Assembly: GCF_902832885.1 (NCBI RefSeq)
Contig: NZ_CADFDK010000008.1
Span: forward strand, 124,001 to 188,000
Direction of reading: 5' to 3'
From: Burkholderia seminalis DSM 23518
GTDB taxonomy: Bacteria > Pseudomonadota > Gammaproteobacteria > Burkholderiales > Burkholderiaceae
Length of the DNA: 64,000 bases
A program made the translations under genes and the position numbers. Shown piece by piece: positions 49,983 to 57,178 of the stretch (the first letter of the stretch is position 1; the number at the start of each line of letters is the position of its first letter). The notes under the pieces are model-generated. The model was not told the DNA's origin, searched no databases, and saw only the letters and a program-made list of their open reading frames with translations.

Positions 49983-50247
49983 GGTCGGGGGTGGGCGTGC
50001 CGGCCTGGCATGCCGCGATCATGTCGACGGTGGCCGCGCATGTCGCCCAGGCCGCCTTGACGAGGGTGAGCGCGCCGTCGAGGTCACCGTTGGTGCGGGG
50101 CGCGAGCATCGGCAGCGTGCACGGTTTCACCGTCTGGCACGTGTTCGACATAATCGTCGGCGCCGGTGAGAGCGGGACTGGCTTGCAGGCGGACAACGTC
50201 GTCAGGCAGAGGAGTGTCAGCCCAGGCGCGAAGCGTGGCGTTTTCAT
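49960..50247 (-). CDS. lysC: o-spanin Rz1-like lipoprotein
   Basis: 95 aa. Signal peptide with lipobox LSAC (TLLCLTTLSACKPVPLSPAP), Pro-rich after the Cys, typical of Rz1. The start lies inside the Rz gene in another frame, with 164 bp overlap, and the end overlaps R. Outer-membrane subunit of the spanin that fuses the envelope during release. Confidence 0.8.
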   Translation of the reverse strand: MKTPRFAPGLTLLCLTTLSACKPVPLSPAPTIMSNTCQTVKPCTLPMLAPRTNGDLDGALTLVKAAWATCAATVDMIAACQAGTPTPDHGAHPHD

Positions 50248-50524
50248 CGGTCAATCTCCGGTTTTCAAGTCGAATGGCGTCGAGCTTCGACGCGATCGCG
50301 GTATGCGAGCGATCGAGCCGTGCCTGCTGTTGGGCGTGCGCGGCGGCGTCCTGCCGCATGCGCGCAATGACGTCGTCGCGCGCGGCAAGCGCCTGTTGCG
50401 CATCGGCTCGCTGCTGCTGCGCGATGGCCAGGTCGGCACGCAGCGCATGCAGGTACAGCGCTGCCGCGACGCATGCGGACAGCGCGACGGCGCAGGCGGC
50501 GAATTTCGCGACGAGTCCGTTCAT
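50084..50524 (-). CDS. lysB: i-spanin Rz-like protein
   Basis: 146 aa from ATG 50524 (MNGLVAKFAACAVALSACVAAALYLHALRADLAIAQQQ). One N-terminal membrane anchor followed by a long coiled coil (AQQALAARDDVIARMRQDAAAHAQQQARLDRSHTAI), the pattern of inner-membrane spanins. ATGA overlap with the endolysin stop. Confidence 0.85.
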   Translation of the reverse strand: MNGLVAKFAACAVALSACVAAALYLHALRADLAIAQQQRADAQQALAARDDVIARMRQDAAAHAQQQARLDRSHTAIASKLDAIRLENRRLTDENATLRAWADTPLPDDVVRLQASPALTGADDYVEHVPDGETVHAADARAPHQR

Positions 50525-51363
50525 GTGCCGGTCGTGGCGTTGGCCGAACCCGATGCCGCACCGGCCGAGGGGCGTATCGGCGCATAGCGGTCGTAGGCGC
50601 GCACAAGCTTCACGTCGTAGAGGTTCGTCGCGTAGTCGGGCCCGTTGTACGCGCGGGCGAAAGCGGCCCACTGGCGTGCACCGAGCGCGCGGCGCAGCGC
50701 GTCGTCGGCCGCGATGTAACGGACGAACGCATCGAGGTGCTGTGCTTCGCCGGTTTCCATGCATGCGACGAATTCGTCGATGGACGCGTAGCCGAGGCGC
50801 AGCCAGTGATAGCCCATCACCTGGAACGAGCCCCAGCTCGCGGATTCCCACGCGGCGCCGGCATCGATCGCCTCGGCCGCGGCGAGGCGCGTGTATTCCG
50901 CGGCGCTGCCGCGATAGCCGCCGCGCGTGCACGACACGATGTCTGGCTGACGGGCAGCGAACGGCGCCGGGTCGATGCCGCGCGCCTGCAGCCGCTTCCA
51001 GAACACATGGCGCTCGAACAGGATGACGGGCCGGCCGTCGGGCAGGAAGCCGGCGCCGCGCGACTCGACTTCGTTGACCGCCCGAACGCATGCAAGCGGC
51101 ACGTCGAGCGTGCGCGCGGCGCGTTCGAGGTCGGCGAGCGCGAGATGTTTCGGATCGCGTTGACCGGTGGCCAATGCGGCAAGGGTCTTCGGGCCGGCGA
51201 TGCCGTCGTCGACGAGGCCGGTCCCGCGTTGGAGCGCGATGACGGCGGCTTCGGTCGCCGCGTCATAGCAGTGCGTGACCTGTACCGCGTAACCGGCGCG
51301 AATCAGTCTGCGTTGCAGCAGGCCCACGTCGTCGCCGTGGTCGCCGAGGCGGCGGGTCTTCAT
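50521..51363 (-). CDS. Endolysin: PG-binding domain plus N-acetylmuramidase
   Basis: 280 aa. Residues about 5-65 are a peptidoglycan-binding domain (DVGLLQRRLIRAGYAVQVTHCYDAATEAAVIALQRGTGLVDDGIAGPKTLAAL). Residues about 85-265 match the DUF3380 N-acetylmuramidase domain (VRAVNEVESRGAGFLPDGRPVILFERHVFWKRL, SASWGSFQVMGYHW, FARAYNGPDY) with a catalytic Glu in NEVESRG. No signal peptide, so it needs a holin. It lyses the producing cell to release tailocins. Confidence 0.93.
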   Translation of the reverse strand: MKTRRLGDHGDDVGLLQRRLIRAGYAVQVTHCYDAATEAAVIALQRGTGLVDDGIAGPKTLAALATGQRDPKHLALADLERAARTLDVPLACVRAVNEVESRGAGFLPDGRPVILFERHVFWKRLQARGIDPAPFAARQPDIVSCTRGGYRGSAAEYTRLAAAEAIDAGAAWESASWGSFQVMGYHWLRLGYASIDEFVACMETGEAQHLDAFVRYIAADDALRRALGARQWAAFARAYNGPDYATNLYDVKLVRAYDRYAPIRPSAGAASGSANATTGT

Positions 51364-51366
51364 GAT

Positions 51367-51633
51367 TCATTCGCTCCTCAGGAGGCGTGCGACATTGCCG
51401 CGCGTGCCGCAGACGAACGTCGCGAGGAATACCGAGGTGGCCGCGTCGAAGAAGCCGACGGAGCCCGCATGCAGCAGCAGTTCGATCGATGCGCCGCCGG
51501 CGACGGCGACGAGACTCCATGCGAACCACGATGCGTGGCGCCGGTGCCGCGCGCCGTTGCGTCGATAGGTGAGCACGCGTACGAGCACGGCGACGTGCGC
51601 GGAGAGTGCGATCAGCGCGAGCGGGAGAGGCAT
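51367..51633 (-). CDS. Small membrane protein, holin/antiholin-like
   Basis: 88 aa with about three hydrophobic segments (LPLALIALSAHVAVLVRVLTY, ASWFAWSLVAVAGGASIELLLHAG, FFDAATSVFLATFVCG). Three bp before the endolysin on the same strand. Probably the second membrane protein of a P2-like two-holin cassette. Confidence 0.7.
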   Translation of the reverse strand: MPLPLALIALSAHVAVLVRVLTYRRNGARHRRHASWFAWSLVAVAGGASIELLLHAGSVGFFDAATSVFLATFVCGTRGNVARLLRSE

Positions 51634-51634
51634 G

Positions 51635-51979
51635 TCATCCCCCTTTGCGGAACAGCGAGAGCAGGTCCAGCGTCTTGACCCGCTCGATCAGTTGCAGCGT
51701 GACGGTAATGACGAGCGCGGCCGCGAAGAACGCGGCGACGCCCGTCGAATGGATCGGCGTGGCGCCGACGATTTCGGGTGCGGCGAGGTAGCCCATCACG
51801 AGCGAGATCAGCAGGTAGGCGGCACGCCGCGCGACACCGATCTCCTTCGATGTGACGACCACGAGCGCGGCGCCCGTGAACGCGCCGATCAGCGCGTTGC
51901 CGTCGATGCCGGGCGCGAGCCCGGCGACGCCGAGCGCGGCGGACAGCATGGCGGCGGTGGTGAGGTTCGGTTCGGCCAT
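51635..51979 (-). CDS. Putative holin
   Basis: 114 aa from ATG 51979 (MAEPNLTTAAMLSAALGVAGLAPGIDGNALIGAFTGAALVVVTS). Three transmembrane segments with a charged C-terminus (LIERVKTLDLLSLFRKGG). It follows gene X and precedes the endolysin, the place of gene Y in P2. The single-base gap to the next gene shows tight coupling. Confidence 0.75.
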   Translation of the reverse strand: MAEPNLTTAAMLSAALGVAGLAPGIDGNALIGAFTGAALVVVTSKEIGVARRAAYLLISLVMGYLAAPEIVGATPIHSTGVAAFFAAALVITVTLQLIERVKTLDLLSLFRKGG

Positions 51980-51995
51980 GAAGGCGATTCCAGGG

Positions 51996-52202
51996 TCAGT
52001 CAAACAGTTGCAGCAACGGCCGTGCGCTTGTCACGGTGTCGAGCGGCGGCAGGTAGACGGGCGTGCCGGCGGGCAGGACGACGCCGAGGCTGGCGAGCCC
52101 GGTGTTCGCTTCCAGCACGGTCTCGACGGTGCCGTCGGTCCGACCGTAGTGACGCCAGCACAGCGCGTCGACCGTGTCGCCCTGCAAGGTGCGCGCGATC
52201 AT
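51996..52202 (-). CDS. X: Tail protein X
   Basis: 68 aa, P2 gpX family with a LysM-like fold: MIARTLQGDTVDALCWRHYGRTDGTVETVLEANTGLASLGVVLPAGTPVYLPP. Binds at the baseplate/tube junction. First surviving gene of the former ONMLXYK operon; its ATG overlaps the stop of a short frame upstream. Confidence 0.93.
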   Translation of the reverse strand: MIARTLQGDTVDALCWRHYGRTDGTVETVLEANTGLASLGVVLPAGTPVYLPPLDTVTSARPLLQLFD

Positions 52203-52601
52203 GGCTGGTCCCTCCGGTGCTGAAGGGGCCGGCTGTCGGTGGCGCTGCCGGCCGGCGCGCTGCGCGGGGGAGTCGATGTCGTGCTGCTTGCCATGGCGAG
52301 GTCTCGAGCCGTGAGGCAGTGAAGATGGTTGTCATGGTCGAGCTTCGCGGGGCGGGGTTCAACGAGATGCGTGCGTGATCCGTCCGGACACGCAGCGCGG
52401 CGCGTGTCGCGGCGCGCATCGCGCTTTACGCTTCACGGACTGGCGCGGGATGTTCGCGGGCGGGTGCCGTGCGCGCCTTGCAGCGGAATTGCAGCCTGGG
52501 TGAACCGGGCTGGCCTTGAGTGATCTTGTGCAGCCTTGGTTTTGCCTGGAGGGAGGCGCGCGGAGCCTTGCCGGGCAAGGGGCGGGCAGGCGTAGGTAAA
52601 A
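52203..52601 (-). other. Deletion junction where P2 head genes (Q to L) would lie
   Basis: About 400 bp between gene X and attR. The only frame of note is 31 codons (52199-52294) ending with TGA overlapping the X start (ATGA), possibly the residue of the last head gene (L) or chance. The region must hold the promoter for X and the lysis genes. A candidate integrase arm repeat sits at 52478-52495. Confidence 0.6.
52478..52495 (+). repeat. Candidate integrase arm site, right end
   Basis: TTGCAGCGGAATTGCAGC differs by one base from 29852-29869, in the same orientation. A further TGTGCAGCC follows at about 52527. Confidence 0.45.
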
Positions 52602-52637
52602 CTCCGAAGGCAGGGGTTGCTGGTTCGATCCCAGCCG
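52602..52637 (+). repeat. attR core (36-bp direct repeat)
   Basis: Identical to 29759-29794. The bases after it (CCGCCGCTG) do not continue the tRNA acceptor stem (GGCGCGCCA), so this copy could not rebuild tRNA-Arg on excision. Confidence 0.92.
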
Positions 52638-52765
52638 CCGCCGCTGTCGCTACCTGACGGCTCCGGGCGGCTGTGCCGCGCCGCCTCACCGCCGTGCGAG
52701 AATCTCCCGCAACGACAACTCAAGCGTCGATCGCGGCGGCCGTCCGCGCATCACGCCGACTCCCG

Positions 52766-54295
52766 ATGGCAGCCCTTCCGTCTACCCCGACCGCGGTCGA
52801 TGCCCGTGCGCTGACCGATGCGCAACAGGCGCTGCTCGCGCGTCTGCACGCCTATTCCCCCGACGATCCACGCGCGCCGCTGCCGTACAGCCGGCGCCTC
52901 GCCGAAGCCGAAGGCTGGTCGCATGCCCACGCGCTGGCCGTGATCGACGAATACAAGCGCTTCGCGTTTCTCGCGCAGGCGGCCGGGCATCCGGTCACAC
53001 CGTCGGTCGCGGTCGATGCCGCATGGCATTTCCACCTGCAGTACACGCTCGAATACTGGGACGTCTTCTGCGCCGGCGTGCTGCGCGCGCGGCTGCATCA
53101 CATGCCCGGTACGGGCGCGCCGGACGAGGGCGCCGTGTATGCGCGGCGCTATCGCGACACGCTCGACAGCTATCGCCGGATGTTCGGCCAAGAGCCGCCG
53201 GAGTCGATCTGGCCGCGCCCGGTCGATCGGCCGGCCGAAGCGGCGGCGCCGCAGGCAGACGAGCCGGCCGCCGCTGCGCCGCGCGGCGCGTTGGGCATCC
53301 GGTTGCCGAAACTCGCGTGGCCGGCGGCCGCCGCAAGCGTCGCCGCGACCTGCGCATCGGCGCAGGACTTCAACGTGCTGGATTACACGGGGCCGCGGTT
53401 TCTCGCGTTCTACATTCCGGTCTGCATCGCCGCGCTGCTGCTGATCGGGCTCCTGCAACAGATCGAATACCGATGCCGGCGCAGGCGCGCATTCCCATCG
53501 GACCTGACTGCCGAGGAGGCCGCGTACCTCGCCGGCGACGCGTCGCGGGTCGTGCAGGTCGCGACGCTTTCGCTCGTCCATGCGGGCGCGATCGATCTGA
53601 CGATGGCCGGACGGCTGGGTGGGCGCGTGCGGCTCATCGACGCGACTCGGGCGGGTGCGTACGCGGACGCATGCGAATGGCTGGCCGGGCAGCCTGACGG
53701 GGAGGCCAGCTTCGGCGCATTCCGCCAGCTGCTGGCACGTCACGCTGCCGAGCACGCGAAATCGTTGCGCGCGCGTGGCTGCTTCTGGGCGCCGGGCGAC
53801 CTGCGGACGGCGCGCATGGCCGCACGCGCGATTGCGCTGCTGGTGCTCGGCACGGGCGCGGCGAAACTGGCGGTCGGGCTGAGCCGGGGGCGGCCGGTCC
53901 TGTTGCTCGTCATCGGCATGGCGGCATTCGCGATTGCGTACCGCATCGTCGTGGGGCGGCTGACCGGATTCGGGCGGCCTGGCCTGACGGTGGGCGGGCA
54001 GGCGTCGCTCGCCGCGCGGCGGACCGTGCGCAGCGACGATCACGACGGGCCGGACGCATTGCTGTGGACCGCCGCGCTGTTCGGCGCGGGCGCCCTGGCC
54101 GGCACCGCATGGGCCGCGCATTCGATGGTGCTGATGGAGCCGCCGCCGTTGGCGCCGGCCGCCGCACGGGCGGGCGGATCGACCGGTTCCTCCTACGGTT
54201 CGAGCGACTCGTCGTCGAGCTGCAGTTCGTCGAGTTCGTGCAACTCCAGCTCCTGCAGTTCGAGCAGTTGCGGCGGATGCTCGTCGAGCAACTGA
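52766..54295 (+). CDS. TIGR04222-like membrane protein with Ser/Cys-rich C-terminal tail
   Basis: 509 aa from ATG 52766. The N-terminal 150 residues are soluble (YSRRLAEAEGWSHAHALAVIDEYKRFAFLA...VAVDAAWHFHLQYTLEYWDVFC...LHHMPGTG), resembling glycine-rich/GRDP-type domains. A linker and transmembrane helices follow (FLAFYIPVCIAALLLIGLLQ, then two near residues 355-400 and one near 435). The last 40 residues are almost only Ser and Cys with a few Gly and Asn. Such tails are typical of TIGR04222 proteins. Function unknown; first host gene after attR. Confidence 0.7.
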   Translation: MAALPSTPTAVDARALTDAQQALLARLHAYSPDDPRAPLPYSRRLAEAEGWSHAHALAVIDEYKRFAFLAQAAGHPVTPSVAVDAAWHFHLQYTLEYWDVFCAGVLRARLHHMPGTGAPDEGAVYARRYRDTLDSYRRMFGQEPPESIWPRPVDRPAEAAAPQADEPAAAAPRGALGIRLPKLAWPAAAASVAATCASAQDFNVLDYTGPRFLAFYIPVCIAALLLIGLLQQIEYRCRRRRAFPSDLTAEEAAYLAGDASRVVQVATLSLVHAGAIDLTMAGRLGGRVRLIDATRAGAYADACEWLAGQPDGEASFGAFRQLLARHAAEHAKSLRARGCFWAPGDLRTARMAARAIALLVLGTGAAKLAVGLSRGRPVLLLVIGMAAFAIAYRIVVGRLTGFGRPGLTVGGQASLAARRTVRSDDHDGPDALLWTAALFGAGALAGTAWAAHSMVLMEPPPLAPAAARAGGSTGSSYGSSDSSSSCSSSSSCNSSSCSSSSCGGCSSSN

Positions 54296-54338
54296 GCGCG
54301 CCCGGTCACGAAGGCACGATGGGGACCGGGCGCCTTCG

Positions 54339-57134
54339 TCAATCGATCGCCGCATCCGCGGCGGTCGTCTCCTGAATATCGTCTCCGGCTTCGGTGTCCG
54401 CGGCGTCGATGATCGTGAACCAGTCGAACGCCGGCATCGCGGCGAGCTGGTCGGCCGTGGCCGCATACTCGTGCGGCGTGGCCCGCAGGTAACGCAGCCG
54501 GTCCGTCCACTCGGGCAGCGGGTCGGGTGACGTCGTCAGCACCACGCTCAGCAGATCCTGTTCGGCGCGTGCCGCGACGATCCGCAGCGCGGCCTGCACA
54601 CGCTCGACGTCGCCGGCGGCGTCGAGGATCAGCACGCCCGGAATCGGCGCTTCGCGCGGCGGCAACTGCACGGCCGTGCCCTGACGTTCGACGCACAACC
54701 GGTAAAGTTCGCGATGCAGCGGCAGTTGCGCCTGCAGCGCGTCGCGCTTGCGCACGCGTGCCTGCGCGGTGCGGGCCAGCCGCCGGCGCAGTGCGGGTTG
54801 CGTGACCAGGCGGTCGATCGCGTCGTCCCACGCGTGCGGGTCGTCGCCGGCAAGCAGTACGTCGTCGCCGTCGTTCAGGCCGATGCGAAGCGCCGGCAGG
54901 TCGCTCGCCACCACGGCGATGCCGGCGGCCGCGAATTCCTGCCGCCGGATGGCGCTGGCCGCGTTGTCATCGGCATCGGCGAGCGGCATCAACGCGATGT
55001 CCCAGTCCAGCACGCGCAACTGCTGCGCATACGCGCGATACGCATCGGGCGCGGGCAGGAAGGAGGCTGCCGGATGGTCCGCCCAGCCGGCGGGCGCGTG
55101 CGTGCCGAAGAACTGCACGGCGACGCGGCCGGCGTGGCGCGCGCAGACCGCGCGCAGCGCGGCGTCCACGCGTGCGAAGTTGGCCGGCCGCAGCGCGTCG
55201 CCCGCGACGCCGATGGTCACGCGATCCGCCGCATGGGCCGGCACCGGCCGCAGGAACAGGTCGAGATCGACGCCGTCGGGCAGCACGAACACGCGTGGGT
55301 TCCACGGCCGGTAGCGGTGCGCGAGATCCGGCGTCGGGACGACGACAGCGCAGGCGTTGCCGAGCGTATACGCGATGCCCGTCCACGCCGGATCGTCCGG
55401 CGCCGCGGGCGGCGGGCAGTCGGTCGCATAAATCACCGGCTTGTCGAATTTGAAGATCGCGCGCAGGCCGTCGAGCGACAGCCGGCCCGGCGTGTGGCGA
55501 TCGAGCAGCACGGCGTCCGCCGTGGCGATCGCGGTGCCGTCGGCCATGCCCCAGACGAATTCCCAATCGTTGCCGAGCCGCGCGAACGGCAGCGCGACGC
55601 GGCGCTGCACGGACGCACCGTCGACCGGATCGAGCGCATAGGCGACGAGGCGCTTCTTCTGCCAGGCACGCGGCACGTGCGCGCCGCCGGGCGCGGGTGC
55701 CGGTGCGCGAACCGGCCGCCGGCCCTGTTCGGCGAGCCACGCGTACAGCGTACCGTGGCGGATGCAGTCGGCATCGCCGGGGAGCACGTGTACCGCCGCA
55801 TTGACGTGACGGTACGTGCGCGCGATCGCGTCCGACGGCACGACCAGCGCATCGGCACGCCGGATCGCGTCGTGCATCGCGGCCAGCCGGCGCGCGCTGC
55901 CGGCGACTTCCGGGCCATCGAGCGTGAGCGCGTCGAGCGGCCGGTCGAGATCGCAGACGACCGGCTTGCCGAGCGCGAACATCTGCTCGAGCGCGGGGCC
56001 CGACAGCAGGCTTGCGACCGCGCCGTGCAGGACGACGATGTCCGCCCGCTGGAGCGCGTCGAGGTCGATGCCGTTGCTGCCGACGGGAAAGTCCACCGCC
56101 CATTCGCGATCGATCTGGCCGAACGGGGTGCCGAACCGCGCCGCGATGTGCGGGTGCGTGGCCGGTTCGGCGCAGACGACGGCCATGCGCCGCACTGCGC
56201 GCGCCGCTGCCGCCCGCGCGCCTGCCGGGCCACGCGAATCGGGCCGCGCATCGAGCGCGCTGGCATGGGCCTGGGTCTTGTCGACGAAGTGCCGCAATTG
56301 CCGCCAGAACGTTGCCTCTTCTTCCCGGTAGACGTCGCGCGCTTCATGCACGGTCGCTTTCGCGTGCGCGATTTCGCGCGGATCGAGTCCCCATGCGATG
56401 CCCTTGCCGCCCATCACCCAGCGCTCCGCGTCCGGCATCGACGCGTCGTTGAGGATGCACACGACCGGGCAGCCGCACAGCAGCGCTTCGAAGGCGATGG
56501 TGGACCACTCGTACAGGTACACGCATTCGACCCGGCGCAACAGTTCGGCGAGCTCGTGCGCGGAGCGCTCCGGCACGCGGCCGGAGATCTCGATGGATTC
56601 GGCCGTCGCCGGATGCAGGCTGCCGCCGCGGCGAAGGTGGCGGTTCAGGAAGACGGCCGTGCCGCTGCGGGTCGCGTCGTCGACGCCGTCGCAGTGGAAG
56701 ATGCGCGCATCGACGAGCGGGATTCTCAGCAGGTCGGCCTGCCATCCGTCGGGCACGATCGTCGGCCCGAACGCGAACACGAGATCGGTCGGCGCCAGGT
56801 CGAGCGGGTTGCCGTTGATGCGGCCGGGTTCCGCGAGCAGATAGCGCGCGACACAGCGTGAACCGAACGGATTGCCCTCGACGATCTCGGGATACACGGC
56901 CACCGGGCTGCGGCCCGCTTCGAAGTGGGCCTGCGCGATCTCCTGCGTCAGCAACGGCGTGCGCAGCGCGGGATGCACTTCCGTGGTCTTGAGGTAGGCC
57001 TCGCAGCCGAGCAGGTTCAGCGCATGGCACAGGTAGTGCATCGCGCGCACGCCGCCCGACGTCTGCTTGTAGCCGGGCGCGGTGAGGTAGTACGGATGGT
57101 CGAGCGGCGCGAAGATGCGGGGCGAGTCGTTCAT
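54339..57134 (-). CDS. Large (931-aa) two-lobe glycosyltransferase-like protein
   Basis: Starts at ATG 57134 (MNDSPRIFAPLDHPYYLTAPGYKQTSGGVRAMHYLCHALNLLGCEAYL). The N-terminal part (1-330) and the middle to C-terminal part (about 500-850) each look like GT-B glycosyltransferases. The first has EWSTIAFEALLCGCPVVCI. The second has VIYATDCPPP, RVFVLPDGVDLDLFLRP and RRQEFAAAGIAVVASDLPALRIGLNDGDDVLL. The C-terminal 80 residues form an extra domain. Probably transfers two sugars or acts on a glycan made by the neighbouring genes. Downstream of the WecE-type aminotransferase with a 44-bp gap. Confidence 0.75.
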   Translation of the reverse strand: MNDSPRIFAPLDHPYYLTAPGYKQTSGGVRAMHYLCHALNLLGCEAYLKTTEVHPALRTPLLTQEIAQAHFEAGRSPVAVYPEIVEGNPFGSRCVARYLLAEPGRINGNPLDLAPTDLVFAFGPTIVPDGWQADLLRIPLVDARIFHCDGVDDATRSGTAVFLNRHLRRGGSLHPATAESIEISGRVPERSAHELAELLRRVECVYLYEWSTIAFEALLCGCPVVCILNDASMPDAERWVMGGKGIAWGLDPREIAHAKATVHEARDVYREEEATFWRQLRHFVDKTQAHASALDARPDSRGPAGARAAAARAVRRMAVVCAEPATHPHIAARFGTPFGQIDREWAVDFPVGSNGIDLDALQRADIVVLHGAVASLLSGPALEQMFALGKPVVCDLDRPLDALTLDGPEVAGSARRLAAMHDAIRRADALVVPSDAIARTYRHVNAAVHVLPGDADCIRHGTLYAWLAEQGRRPVRAPAPAPGGAHVPRAWQKKRLVAYALDPVDGASVQRRVALPFARLGNDWEFVWGMADGTAIATADAVLLDRHTPGRLSLDGLRAIFKFDKPVIYATDCPPPAAPDDPAWTGIAYTLGNACAVVVPTPDLAHRYRPWNPRVFVLPDGVDLDLFLRPVPAHAADRVTIGVAGDALRPANFARVDAALRAVCARHAGRVAVQFFGTHAPAGWADHPAASFLPAPDAYRAYAQQLRVLDWDIALMPLADADDNAASAIRRQEFAAAGIAVVASDLPALRIGLNDGDDVLLAGDDPHAWDDAIDRLVTQPALRRRLARTAQARVRKRDALQAQLPLHRELYRLCVERQGTAVQLPPREAPIPGVLILDAAGDVERVQAALRIVAARAEQDLLSVVLTTSPDPLPEWTDRLRYLRATPHEYAATADQLAAMPAFDWFTIIDAADTEAGDDIQETTAADAAID

Positions 57135-57178
57135 GGGACGAATGGCGAAAGGCGCGATGAAGGGCGACGGGCGGCCGG

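Larger units (their letters stand above)
29759..52637. mobile_element. P2/KL3-like headless prophage: R-type (contractile) tailocin locus
   Basis: A 22.9-kb element is bounded by 36-bp direct repeats, one inside tRNA-Arg. It encodes integrase, excisionase-like HTH, primase/helicase, Ogr-type late activator and a repressor. It also has a lysis cassette and a nearly complete contractile tail in P2 order (X-lysis-R-V-W-J-I-H-FI-FII-E-T-U-D, all minus strand). There is no terminase, portal, scaffold, capsid or head-completion gene, and no S. Fewer than 400 bp lie between gene X and the right repeat. This organisation matches a phage-tail bacteriocin and closely parallels BceTMilo of B. cenocepacia, which was described as related to phages KL3 and P2. 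Gene-level homology to BceTMilo is inferred from memory of its description, not from alignment. Confidence 0.9.

Noticed and set aside
52203-52601. P2 Ogr site TGT-N12-ACA
   Set aside because: No exact match was found by eye; the KL3-type Ogr may use another sequence.
52433-52723. Minus-strand frame of 96 codons across attR
   Set aside because: It is the antisense of the tRNA-derived repeat and low-complexity flanks; a frequent artefact at tRNA att sites.
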